Assembly: GCA_033398695.1 (NCBI GenBank)
Contig: JAWKAU010000253.1
Location: 62,001-126,000, forward strand
DNA from: Orobanche coerulescens
Lineage: Eukaryota > Streptophyta > Magnoliopsida > Lamiales > Orobanchaceae
DNA length: 64,000 nt
Direction: 5' to 3'
Shown here piece after piece: positions 1 through 9,150 of this stretch. Both the position numbers and the translations under genes were made by a program. Within the stretch, counting starts at the first letter, position 1. Every line of letters starts with the position of its first letter. The notes beneath the pieces are model-generated. The model was given only the letters and a program-made list of their open reading frames with translations. It made no database searches and was not told where the DNA came from.

Positions 1-140
1 GACTTTCATCAAGAATCTTTCATGTCACTATCATGAAATAAAGACCAAGATTGCTTGGTATCTCATTGAGATTTCGGCCGATTAGGATGTGTTAGGAAGT
101 TTTCTTTTTTTCGTTTTGTTGTATTTTCGTACGGTTGTAA

Positions 141-158
141 ACTACTATATATAGTAGT
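141..158 (+). promoter_or_regulatory. TATA box inside an 18-bp perfect palindrome (family I LTR)
   Basis: ACTACTATATATAGTAGT reads the same on both strands and contains TATATATAG. The same palindrome occurs in the other family I LTRs, for example near 7772, 12907 and 24648, and inverted near 60588. Transcription would start about 30 bp downstream. The AATAAA at 191-196 follows, giving a short R region. Confidence 0.7.
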
Positions 159-286
159 GTTCGTTGTACTTGTAATTCATCGAGAATCATAATAAACTTT
201 GTATTTCCTTTGAAATATACGTTGAACGAGTTCGACAAACCTTAGTTATTGTTTCGACGAGTTTCGAGATTTTAACTTTGATCAAT

Positions 287-347
287 TCTCAAAAGGTCTT
301 GGGAAGAGATTACCCTTTTATCGAGTTATAGGTCTAGTTCGATAAAA
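287..347 (+). promoter_or_regulatory. Twin U5 hairpins, family I version
   Basis: Hairpin 1 (287-304) pairs TCTCAA with TTGGGA around AAGGTC, using one G-U pair. Hairpin 2 (316-347) pairs TTTTATCGAGTT with AGTTCGATAAAA around the 8-base loop ATAGGTCT, using two G-U pairs. Both sit about 140 bases downstream of the TATA box. Families II and III have the same two hairpins with different stem bases. A role in genome packaging, reverse transcription or translation is inference only. Confidence 0.6.
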
Positions 348-493
348 ACACACCAAACTCCGTACATCACACTACCTCACGGCCGAACACCATCAACTTT
401 CGGCCACCCTTAGCAAAATTCAAGTGATACTTTGTTTCTTGTTAACCTTCCGTTGTGTTTTATACGTATTACTTGCGTAATTCGTATCATAAG

Positions 494-506
494 TGGTATC
501 AGAGAC
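494..506 (+). other. Primer binding site (initiator Met tRNA), I-A
   Basis: TGGTATCAGAGAC lies four bases after the LTR. It matches the standard plant Ty3/gypsy site complementary to the 3' end of initiator methionine tRNA (TGGTATCAGAGCC) except near its end. It primes minus-strand DNA synthesis. Confidence 0.88.
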
Positions 507-540
507 ATTTGTCTCACAGTTCTCGACATCACTGAAGAAG

Positions 541-1457
541 ATGGCATTCACCGATGAAGAGGTAGCACAACTACGTGACGTTCTTCACGGCTTACCGGAG
601 CCCAGAATCCATGCACGACGAGGACATGACACCATGCATGCACCACGACATGCGGATGAATACAAGACCAGCGAACTTCCGGAGTTCGTAGGCGGCACCG
701 ATCCTGAAGTTTATCTGGAGTGGGAAAGAAAAATTGAACGAATGTTTGAGTTCAAGGAGCTCAATGACGAAGTACGTTGCAAGTACGCGATTCTCAAACT
801 TGGAAAGGGAGCTTCCCTTTGGTTTGAGCGAATGAAGACGCAAAGAAGTCGTGCCGGAAAAGAGAAGATACGTTCGTGGGATTCCCTAAAAAGGAAACTA
901 CGAAAAAGATATGTCCCGGCTACACACAAGCTAAGTCTCAGAAAAATTTCGACCTCACGCAAGGAAAGCTAAGTGTCGAGGAGTACATCGAGGAGTTTGA
1001 AAACTTATCCTTGATGGGAGAACTTGAAGAAAGCGAAGAATTGAGCATGTCCTGCTTCCTACGAGGTTTGAACAAAAACATTGCTAATTCCGTGGAACTC
1101 TACCCCTATTCCGACTTCGATACTTTATGCGGACTTTGCATAAAGTTGGAAAATCAAAACAAAACCAAACTCTCTAAACCCGAATTCCCACCTAAATACG
1201 GAAATACCAACTTTGGCGCGAGTTCTAGCTCGTTTCCAAAACCTGTCACCACAAGCCAGTCCGTTACTACCATTCCAAAAACCCCTACCACACCAAAAGA
1301 GACGAGCCTATCTAAAGTCCGATGTTTCAAATGTCAAGGATTTGGACACTATCAAAGTGCTTGTCCAAATCGGAGGATTGTAACGTTGCGAGAAGCCATA
1401 GCCGCCCGAGAGGAATTATTAGCCGAAGAAGAAAGAGTTGGAGACGTTTTTAACTTA
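541..1457 (+). pseudogene. gag of I-A (capsid/nucleocapsid, frameshifted)
   Basis: Gag packages the element RNA into cytoplasmic particles. The likely start is the ATG at 541 (MAFTDEEVAQLRDVL). The retrotransposon gag domain follows, with the family motif PEFVGGTDPEVYLEWERKI near residues 47-65. The frame shifts at about 938-952, where the copy in I-B is also damaged, and continues in another frame through a CCHC zinc knuckle (CFKCQGFGHYQSAC, 1323-1364). No stop separates gag from protease, so it was a single gag-pol frame. The loss of frame lies in a spot that differs between copies and could be a consensus error. Confidence 0.88.
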
Positions 1458-1970
1458 GAAGCTGACGAAGAAGAAGAATGCGAGGCATACGATGCCCCAA
1501 ACTATGACACGAACCTTGTCCTTCGCATGTTGCAAACAAAGGCCGCCCCAAGTGACGAAGAACAACGGGACCAAATCTTCCACACGAAGTGTCGTGTCGG
1601 AGATAAATGGTGTAGCTTGATCATTGACGGTGGAAGTTGTACAAACGTGGCATCAAGCGAGATGGTTTCAAAACTCGGTTTGATCACCACGGCCCATCCT
1701 AAACCGTATGCACTCCATTGGCTCGATGATGGAAACAAGGTGAAAGTATCAAGGCAAGTGAAGGTCGGACTCACCATGGGTTCGTATGGCGATGACATTA
1801 CATGCGATGTACTACCGATGGACGCATGTCACGTGTTATTAGGAAGACCTTGGCTATTTGATCGGGACGTACTACATCGAGGTGGAGTAATTAGTATGAG
1901 CTACGTGACATAGGTAAAATTATTGTTCTTAAACCTATGTCACCTCAAGCTATCCGGACGATGAGTTCGA
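1458..1970 (+). pseudogene. Protease region of I-A pol
   Basis: This is an aspartic protease of the retropepsin type, which cuts Gag-Pol inside the particle. The active-site motif IIDGGSCTN is at about 1620-1646 in the same frame as the zinc knuckle. The conserved downstream segment reads [16 protein letters not shown] (about 1806-1853). The frame breaks near 1885, where the other copies read on through [11 protein letters not shown]. The plant Ty3/gypsy group often has DGGS where retroviruses have DTGA. Confidence 0.85.
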
Positions 1971-2960
1971 AAAAAGTCGAAGGACCGAAACTTACGATGT
2001 TTGCAAACGAGAAAGAAGTCGAACACGCCATTGACGATGGCGAACGTGTTTATTTGATGATGATCAAAGAGGTCCGAAATCTTGCCACAAAATCGCAACA
2101 TGAGGAAGAGGTAGACGTATTATTACGAGTTTTGGACGTATTTCGAAGACTTGCGGTAGGATTACCACCTATCCGCGGGATTGAACACCGATTGATCTTA
2201 TACCGAGCTCCATTACCGAACAAAGCGGCGTATCGTTGTAATCCGAAGAAACCAAATAAATACAACGTCTAATTGATGAACTCATGAATCACGGATATGT
2301 CAGAGAAAGCTTAATTCCATGTGCGGTTCCGGTTCTACTTGTGCCAAAAAAGACGGAACATGGCGAATGTGTATTGACAAGAGAGCCGTGAATAACATCA
2401 CCGTCAAGTATCGGTTTCCCATCCGAGACTAGACGACATCTTTGGACGAGTTACATGGCTCGGTTATATTTTCCAAAGTTGATTTACGGAGCGGGTACCA
2501 TCAAATCCGCATGCGAGAGGGAGACGAATGGAAAACGGCGTTTAAGACGAAGAATGGACTTTACGAATGGGTTGTGATGCCATTCGGCCTCACCAACGCC
2601 CCGAGCACCTTTATGAGGTTGATGAACGAGGTTCTTAAACCTTTCTTGGGAAAGTTTGTTGTCGTGTACTTAGACGACATTTTGATCTGATCGGTCCGTA
2701 GAAGAACATCTCGAACATTTGCGGTACGTGTTTGAGACGCTAAGGAGCAGAAACTTTATGGAAAACGGAGAAGTGTACTTTCCTAGTCGAGAGTCTTGTC
2801 TTTCTCGGCTATGTTGTTTCGAAAGACGGAGTTTCGGTCGACCAAGAGAAGATCGCGGCAATCAAGTCGTGGCCGACCCCAAAGACAATCACGGAGGTAC
2901 GGTCATTTCATGGCCTCGCTTCTTTTACCGACGATTCATACGGGACTTCAAAGACTATAT
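1937..2960 (+). pseudogene. Reverse transcriptase of I-A pol (several frameshifts)
   Basis: RT copies the RNA into DNA. Readable segments include a linker (1937-2272), the finger/palm piece SGYHQIRM and [18 protein letters not shown], and the catalytic YLDDILI at about 2670-2690. The frame is lost right after YLDD, where the intact family reads IYSRSL; the sequence has GATCTGATCGG where I-C has GATCTACATCGG. It is lost again in the linker near 2115-2155 compared with I-B. A further shift runs through the thumb at 2700-2960. Confidence 0.87.
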
Positions 2961-3467
2961 CCATTCTATCACGGAGTGTCCGAAAAGGGAACCTTTGCTT
3001 GGAACGAGACGGCCCAAAAGGCTTTTGAAAACTTAAAGGGAAAATTATGTGAAGCGCCGATTTTGACGTTGCCCGATTTTTCACAACCGTTTGAGGTAGA
3101 ATGCGACGCTAGCGGAGTTGGAATCGGGGCAGTGCTTATTCAGAGAGGCCGTCCCATTGCCTATTTTTCGGAGAAGTTAAGTGGCACCCGAGTGAATTAT
3201 TGTACTTACGACAAGGAGTTCTATGCTATCGTAAGAGCACTCGACCATTGGAGTCATTATCTACGTTCGAAACATTTCGTGCTACATTCGGATCACGAGT
3301 CGTTGAAATACATCAACGGACAGAGTAAGCTAAGCCCGAGACATGCAAAATGGGTGGAATTTTTACAATCTTTTCACTTTTCATCCAAATACAAAGACGG
3401 GAAGAGTAATGTAGTGGCGGATGCCTTTGTCGAGACGGTATGCCTTCTTATCGATGCTAGATGTTAA
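2961..3467 (+). pseudogene. RNase H of I-A pol
   Basis: RNase H degrades the RNA strand during reverse transcription. The domain is readable in one frame from [15 protein letters not shown] to [10 protein letters not shown]. The first catalytic Asp is in the motif [13 protein letters not shown] (about 3099-3135), and [11 protein letters not shown] follows near 3283. The frame is lost at its end (3425-3440), where other copies read ALSRRYALL. Confidence 0.87.
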
Positions 3468-4854
3468 ATGCTGTTGGGATTCGAGACTTTGAAAAATCAC
3501 TACAACGACGATTTGGACTTCGGAAATTTTTAACCGTTGTAAAACGGCCTGTCTGAGGAATTTGTTTCTGAGGATGGCTTTCTCTTCAAGGGGAATAAAT
3601 TATGTGTGCCGAGACATACAATTCGGGAATTCTTTGGTTCGGGAGGCGCACGGAGGAGGACTAGCGGTCACTTGGCTCGACCAAGATGTAGAAGTGCTAA
3701 AAGAACATTTCTTTTGGCCGAAAATGTATGGTGACGTCAGACAATCGTGAGCAAATGCGTAACTTGTCACATGATGAAAAGTTCGTTCAAGTCGAGTACA
3801 TACATGCCGTTGCCGATCTGGCTACGACCGTGGGAGGATGTCTCGATGGATTTTATTGTGGCTTTACCTCGTACTCAACGAGGCAAGGACTCGATCATGG
3901 TGGTCGTCGACCGTTTTTGAAAATGGCTCACTTTGTCGCGTGCCACAAAACCGATGATGCAAGCAACGTGGCGGACTTGTACTTAGGAAGTAGTTCGTTT
4001 ACGAGTCCCAAAACTATCGTGTCGGATCGAGATTCCAAATTTCGAGTTACTACGGAATACTTTATGGAGGAAAGTAGGTACTAAACTCCTATTCAAGACT
4101 TCACATCACCCGCAAACCGACGACACCGAGGTAACTAATCGAACCTTGGGAGCATTATTACGAGGTTGGTAAATAAAACTCGAAGGATTGGGATGTTAAA
4201 CTTGCTCATGCCGAATTCGCATACAACCGATCACCCGGTTATGCCACGGCCCATTCACCTTTTGAAGTGGTATACGGATTAAATCCGCACTTGCCATTAG
4301 ACTTGATTCCCTGCCGAGCAACGAATTGGTTCACAAGGGCCGAAGCAAAACTCAAATCCATGATAAAGTTACATGAAAAAATACGGGAACGGATTAAAGA
4401 AGTAAATGAAATATACAAACGGAAGTCGAACAAAAATAAAAAGGCGAGATTATTTGATGTTGGCGACTTGGTTTGGATACATTTGAGAAAAGAAAGATTC
4501 CCAAGCAAACGGAAGAACAAATTGATGCCGAGAGCCGAGGGTCCGTACAAAATTGTGGAAAAGGTGAACGACAACGCATACAAAGTCGAACTTCCGGGCG
4601 AATACGGAGTACACGCGACATTCAACGTAGGTGATCTCTCACCTTATCTTGACGACGATGGCATTGCGGAATTGAGGTCAATTCCTTTCAAGGACGGAGG
4701 GAATGATACGATATCTAATATTCCAGTCGAAGAAACTCCGATAAAAATCGACATCCATGATGATGCAAATTCGCATGGCCATGCATCGTTATACTTAGGA
4801 GAAAATGTTAAACGGATTGGAGTTACGTTGTTAATCGGAATCGGAGTGACGTAG
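3468..4854 (+). pseudogene. Integrase of I-A pol, reading into the 3' LTR
   Basis: Integrase inserts the DNA copy into chromosomes. The H2C2 zinc-binding part (3600-3800) and the DD35E core (3840-4140) are split over frames; [10 protein letters not shown] is clear at about 4013-4042. The last 195 codons (4267-4854) are open and hold the GPY/F-like module (EGPYKIVEKVNDNAYKVELPGEYG) and FNVGDLSPY. I see no chromodomain. The frame runs 50 codons into the LTR and ends GVTLLIGIGVT-stop at 4852-4854, an ending shared with family III. Confidence 0.86.
4690..4703 (+). other. Polypurine tract of I-A
   Basis: AAGGACGGAGGGAA lies immediately before the TGATACG start of the 3' LTR. It is the expected primer for plus-strand DNA synthesis, and at the same time it is coding sequence for pol. 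Confidence 0.8.
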
Positions 4855-5009
4855 AATTCGACGACGGATCGACCCGAGAGCATGAAGATCGGCCAAAGCA
4901 TGCTTGAAAGGGACACTTTGTCTTCATATCTTTCACAAAGTAAATGAAGATCACCTCCTCCCCACCATGACACATACGGCCGAAGCATGAAGATAGAGTG
5001 AAGACTTTC
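4704..5009 (+). repeat. 3' LTR of I-A, first part (U3)
   Basis: It begins TGATACGATATC and aligns with the family I LTRs at 7197 and 12332. It is cut at 5009 by II-D, whose LTR starts TGATACAG at 5010. The first 151 bases also encode the last 50 codons of pol. The LTR resumes at about 24431. Confidence 0.9.
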
Positions 5010-5220
5010 TGATACAGAATCAGTTGATATGAACGAAGAAGACGAAGTAAGGATCGATATTAATGACCTTACTACACGCCATGCACGGACTACTATGTAT
5101 TTAGGCGAGAAAACGGACATAAGACGTGGAGTATCGGTCTCAGCGGCCCGTGTCATGCTATGCCGGAAGGTCGACATCCAACCTGCCGGAAAAATGTTCA
5201 ATATGTCGGAAAATATCCAA

Positions 5221-5364
5221 CCTGCCGGAAAATTCACCACCGGCCGGAAAAATCACCACCTGCCGGAAGTGGCCGAGCACTGCCGACCGGAACCTGCCGG
5301 AAAATTCACCACCGGCCGGAAAAATCACCACCTGCCGGAAGTGGCGAACGCTGCCGGACCGGCC
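5221..5364 (+). repeat. 72-bp tandem repeat (2 units) in the U3 of LTR II
   Basis: The unit starting CCTGCCGGAAAATTCACC at 5221 repeats at 5293. Each unit contains GCCGGAA boxes in the contexts CTGCCGGAAAA, GGCCGGAAAAA and CTGCCGGAAGT. The same duplication is in the other family II LTRs, around 14520-14650, 19980-20125 and 23430-23580. It may be a U3 enhancer-like array, but this is not shown. Confidence 0.75.
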
Positions 5365-5863
5365 GTGTCGTCAAGACGGCCGTCTTGAACTCGTCGAGAA
5401 ATGTAAAAGCCACGCCCACGAGGACTCGACCGTGTTATGCAGCGCAGTCGAGTCGAACTATGCCGAGATAAGCGAACCTCGCGAGCGGCCAGCCGTGTTC
5501 GAGACACGATCGGACCACGCCGAACGTCCTTGTCGGCGCCGCGCCGTGCGGGTCACTGTCGGACGAGTCCTGTCGGATGTCCTGTCGCGCCGCGGCCGTG
5601 TCAGCGGTGACACGGTCGAGTCACCGCCGCGCGCGCCGCCGCTTCTTGTCATCGCCCTTGGCGCGCCGTGCCAGCGACACGGCCAGATTTCACCTTTTTG
5701 TATTTTCTTTTGTGTGTTTGTCTTTGCCTTGTTTTTACTCATTTTAGGGATTGTGTTTCCCTAAAATTGGTATTGTTGTTCCTTTTATGTTTTATTTGGA
5801 TTATTCAAAGATTTTATAAATCTTTGAATTATTTCTCCTATTAGAGGAAGACTTGAAGTCTCC

Positions 5864-5873
5864 TATATATAGG
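5864..5873 (+). promoter_or_regulatory. TATA box of LTR II
   Basis: TATATATAGG lies downstream of the GC-rich U3 block. Its distance to the U5 hairpins (137 bases) nearly matches families I (142) and III (141), which supports its use as the promoter. Confidence 0.6.
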
Positions 5874-6000
5874 CTTGAGTAAGCATTGTAACATCCATTG
5901 TATGTTGAAGAAATCTTAATACACTTGTGTTTTCTTGGTGACTGATTTTCATCAAAACCTTGGTTATAATTCGACGCGTTTTGAGTTTTAATCGAATCGA

Positions 6001-6057
6001 TTCTCAATAGGTCTTGAGAAAAGATTATCTTATCAAACTATAGGTCTAGTTTGATAA
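6001..6057 (+). promoter_or_regulatory. Twin U5 hairpins, family II version
   Basis: Hairpin 1 (6001-6020) is TTCTCAA/TTGAGAA around TAGGTC, a perfect 7-bp stem. Hairpin 2 (6030-6057) is TTATCAAACT/AGTTTGATAA around ATAGGTCT, a perfect 10-bp stem. Compared with family III, the C-G pair next to the loop-closing pair becomes T-A, a compensatory change. Confidence 0.65.
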
Positions 6058-6216
6058 ATCATCCATATTGTTCTTGTTTATGTAAACCGAATTGCCCTAC
6101 TTTCGGTTATATCTTACGAGTGTTACACATATACGAGTGTTGTGAGTTAACAAAATATATCCATTTGCATTTTTGGCGAATTTACGTTCATCTTAATACG
6201 TAATTCGTATCATTAG

Positions 6217-6230
6217 TGGCATCGGAGCCC
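6217..6230 (+). other. Primer binding site, II-D
   Basis: TGGCATCGGAGCCC follows the LTR by four bases. The sister copy II-C reads TGGTATCAGAGCCC, so this one carries T to C and A to G changes within the ATCAG part. The site is for initiator Met tRNA. Confidence 0.82.
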
Positions 6231-6287
6231 AAGGTTACTTCCTTGGCAAATTTCTCTTAGCGATTTTCTTATCAAAAATATTTTAGC

Positions 6288-7196
6288 ATGGATTTTTCCG
6301 ACGATTTCATGGAGAAACTACGTGAGGCATTACACAAGCATGCAAGAACCACGTTTTCAAGCAAGAAGAGGAGGATATGATGCACATTCACCACGTCATG
6401 TGGATGAATTTAAAGTTAATGAACTTCCGGAATTTGTCGGAGGTACTAATCCCGAAGTTTACCTAGAGTGGGAGAGGAAGATTGAACGTATGTTCGACTT
6501 CAAGCACCTTAACGATGAGAAACGTTGCAAATATGCAATTCTCAAGTTAGGGAAGGCGCTTCCTTATGGTTCGAGGGTATGAAAACACAACGAGCTCGTG
6601 CGGGAAAAGAGAAAATCCGTTCTTGGGATTCTTTGAAGAAAAAACTACGTAAAAGGTATGTCCCGGCATCACATCGGTTAACCTTATACCGAAAAATTGC
6701 GGAGTTCGTACAAGGGAAACTAAGTGTGGAAGAATATATCGAAGAATTTGAAGGCTTGGCCTTAATGGGAGAACTTGAAGAAAATGAAGAACAACGAATG
6801 TCACGTTTCTTACGTGGTCTAAATCGAAACATTGCAAATACGGTGGAGTTATACCCATATGGAGATTTTGACACTTTATGCGGGCTATGCATAAAAATTG
6901 AAGCTCAAAACAAGTTGAAGTTTACCAAACCCGAATTCCCATACAAATTCGGAAATACAAGTGCCGGCTCAAGTTCGACTACGAAACCTACCGTACCTTT
7001 TCAAGTCCCCCCCGGCCCGAAGGTTCCCACGTTTCCAAGGAAACGAGCTTGGCTAAAGTACGATGTTTTAAATGTCAAGGCTTTGGTCACTATCAAAATG
7101 CATGTCCAAATAAACGGGTGGTCACTTTAAGAGAAGCTCTTGCGGTCCGAGACGAACTTTTGGTCGAGGACGAGAAGGAAGGCCTTGGTGACGTAT
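6288..7196 (+). pseudogene. gag of II-D (interrupted by I-B)
   Basis: Gag starts at ATG 6288 (MDFSDDFMEKLREALH). An extra A near 6335 breaks the frame; the II-C copy lacks it (CACAGCATG against CACAAGCATG here). The gag domain continues at 6322-6582 and 6525-7130, with a second break near 6557 where GG of GGAAGGGCGC is lost. The zinc knuckle CFKCQGFGHYQNAC is at 7064-7105. The insertion of I-B cuts the gene at 7196, after GLGDV. Confidence 0.87.
7192..7196 (+). other. Target site duplication of I-B, left copy
   Basis: CGTAT lies directly before the TGATACG start of I-B and is repeated at 13255-13259 directly after it. Joining the flanks restores the family II reading GACGTATTTAACATGG. Confidence 0.9.
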
Positions 7197-8120
7197 TGAT
7201 ACGATATCTAATATTCCAGTCGAAGAAACTCCGATAAAAATCGACATTCATGATGATGCATCGTTATACTTAGGAGAAAATGTTAAACGGCTTGGAATTA
7301 CGTTGTTAATCGGAATCGGAGTGACGTAGAATTCGACGACGGATCGACCCGAAAGCATGAAGATCGGCCGAATTTATGCTTGAAAGGGACACTTTGTCTT
7401 CATATCTTTACAAATATCTTTACAAAATAAAGGTGTGATTCCCTCCTTACACAAACGGCCGAAATGCTTATGGATGGAGTGGAGATTTTCTTCATCATGT
7501 CACTATCCCTCATTTCATTATCACCATGTAATTCCAAGAAGGAGGATATCACAAATCTACACCAAATCTCCCTACCTTGTCTTCGGCCGAATGCATGCAT
7601 GGGAAGGAGGATTTTTTTCTACTTCATGTCACCATCAAGGACCAAGAGTGCTTCATGTCCCTTTCACCTAATAACACCAAGAGACTTGATATCACCCTTG
7701 GATTTCGGCCGAAATGATGTGTTAGGAAGTTTCCTTTTTCGTTTTGTTGTATTTTTAAATGCGGTTGTAAACTACTATATATAGTAGTGTTCGTTGTACT
7801 TGTAATTCATCGAGAATCATAATAAACTTTGTATTTCCTTTGAAATATACGTTGAACGAGTTCGACAAACCTTAAGTTATTGTTTCGACGAGTTTCGAGA
7901 TTTTAACTTTGATCAATTCTCAAAAGGTCTTGGGAAGAGATTACCCTTTTATCGAGTTATAGGTCTAGTTCGATAAAACACGCCAAACTCCGTACATCAC
8001 ACTACTTCACGGCCGAAACACCATCAACTTTCGGCCACCCTTAACAAAATTCGAGTGATACTTTGTTACTTGTTAACCTTCCGTTGTGTTTTATACGTAT
8101 TACTTACGTAATTCGTATCA
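7197..8120 (+). repeat. 5' LTR of I-B
   Basis: It begins TGATACGATATC and ends ATTCGTATCA. It contains the pol-tail coding part, several CGGCCG-centred palindromes (near 7453, 7573 and 7697), the palindromic TATA box (about 7771-7788) and hairpin 2 at 7947-7978. Confidence 0.93.
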
Positions 8121-8124
8121 TAAG

Positions 8125-8136
8125 TGGTATCGAGCC
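8125..8136 (+). other. Primer binding site, I-B
   Basis: TGGTATCGAGCC is the initiator Met tRNA site with AG missing from TATCAGAGCC. The missing bases are at a CAG, like many other differences in this window. Confidence 0.8.
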
Positions 8137-8169
8137 ACTTGTCTCACACGCTTCGACATCATCAAGAAA

Positions 8170-9150
8170 ATGGCATTCACCGATGAAGAAGTAGCACAAC
8201 TACGTGACGTTCTTCGTGGCTTGCCGAGCCTGTAATCCATGCACGACGAGGACATGACACCATGCATGCACCACGGCATGCGGATGAATACAAGACCGGC
8301 GAACTTCCTGAGTTCGTAGGCGGCACCGATCCGAAGTTTATCTCGGAGTGGGAAAGAAAAATTGAACGAATGTTTGAGTTCAAGGAGCTCAATGACGAGG
8401 TACGTTGCAAGTACGCGATCCTCAAACTTGGAAAGGAGCTTCCCTTTGGTTTGAGCGAATGAAGACGCAGAGAAGTCGTGGGAAAAGAGAAGATACGTTC
8501 GTGGGATTCCCTAAAAGGAAACTACGAAAAGATATGTCCCGGCTACACACAAACTAAGCCCGTATCAAAAATTTCGACCTCACGCAAGGAAAGCTCGGTG
8601 TCGAGGAGTACATCGAGGAGTTTGAAAACTTATCCTTGATGGGAGAACTTGAAGAAAGCGAAGAATTGCGGATGTCCGTTTCCTACGAGGTTTGAACAAA
8701 AACATTGCTAATTCCGTGGAACTCTACCCCTATTCGACTTCGATACTTTATGCGGACTTTGCATAAAGTTGGAAAATCAAAACAAAACCAAACTCTCTAA
8801 ACCCGAATTCCCACCTAAATACGGAAATACCAACTTTGCGCGAGTTCTAGCTCGTTTCCAAAACCTGTCACCACAAGCCGATCAGTTACTACCATTCCAA
8901 AACCCCTCCCACACCAAAAGAGACGAGCCTATCTAAAGTCCGATGTTTCAAATGCCAAGGATTTGGACACTATCAAAGTGCTTGTCCGAATCGGAGGATT
9001 GTGACGTTACGAGAAGCCATAGCGCCCGAGAGGAATTATTAGCCAAGAAGAAAGAGTTGGAGACGTTTTTAACTTAGAAGGCCGACGGAGAAGAAGAAGA
9101 ATGCGAGGCATACGATGCCCGAACTATGACACGAACCTTGTCCTTCGCAT
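8170..9150 (+). pseudogene. gag of I-B (multiply frameshifted)
   Basis: The start is ATG 8170 (MAFTDEEVAQLRDVL), as in I-A. Against I-A it has small deletions at about 8227, 8332, 8436, 8480, 8512, 8526 and 8675. The motif PEFVGGTDP is readable at 8262-8462, and the zinc knuckle CFKCQGFGHYQSAC is at 8944-8985. No long open frame remains. Most losses are of one to three bases, next to CCTG, CCGG or GGCC contexts. Confidence 0.84.

Larger units (their letters stand above)
1..489 (+). repeat. 5' LTR of I-A (left part cut by window edge)
   Basis: It ends in GTATCA directly before the tRNA primer site. It matches 24508-24996 without a difference. It holds a TATA box (145-153), a polyadenylation signal AATAAA (191-196) and two U5 hairpins (287-304 and 316-347). 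Roughly 400 bp of U3 are missing to the left, judged from the full family I LTR at 7197-8120. Confidence 0.93.
5010..6212 (+). repeat. 5' LTR of II-D
   Basis: It starts TGATACAGAATC and ends CGTATCA before a primer site. The first part encodes the family II pol tail (YLGEKTD). U3 contains a GC-rich block (about 5150-5690) with two 72-bp tandem units and many GCCGGAA boxes. A TATA box (TATATATAGG) is at 5864-5873 and the twin hairpins are at 6001-6057. Copies: 13642-14852 (inverted), 19105-20337 (inverted) and 23227-24430. Confidence 0.92.

Noticed and set aside
494..506. tRNA-like sequence TGGTATCAGAG
   Set aside because: It is only the primer binding site after an LTR; no tRNA cloverleaf surrounds it.
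4860..5009. Possible env-like gene or chromodomain downstream of integrase
   Set aside because: Pol ends in the LTR right after the GPY/F-like module; no transmembrane or chromodomain motif is visible in any copy.
5126..5764. Open frames of 100-210 codons in the GC-rich U3 of LTR II (also near 14290-14736 and 19862-20468)
   Set aside because: GC-rich sequence rarely has stops; the frames are repetitive and are not kept between the LTR copies. Only the short pol tail at the start is shared.
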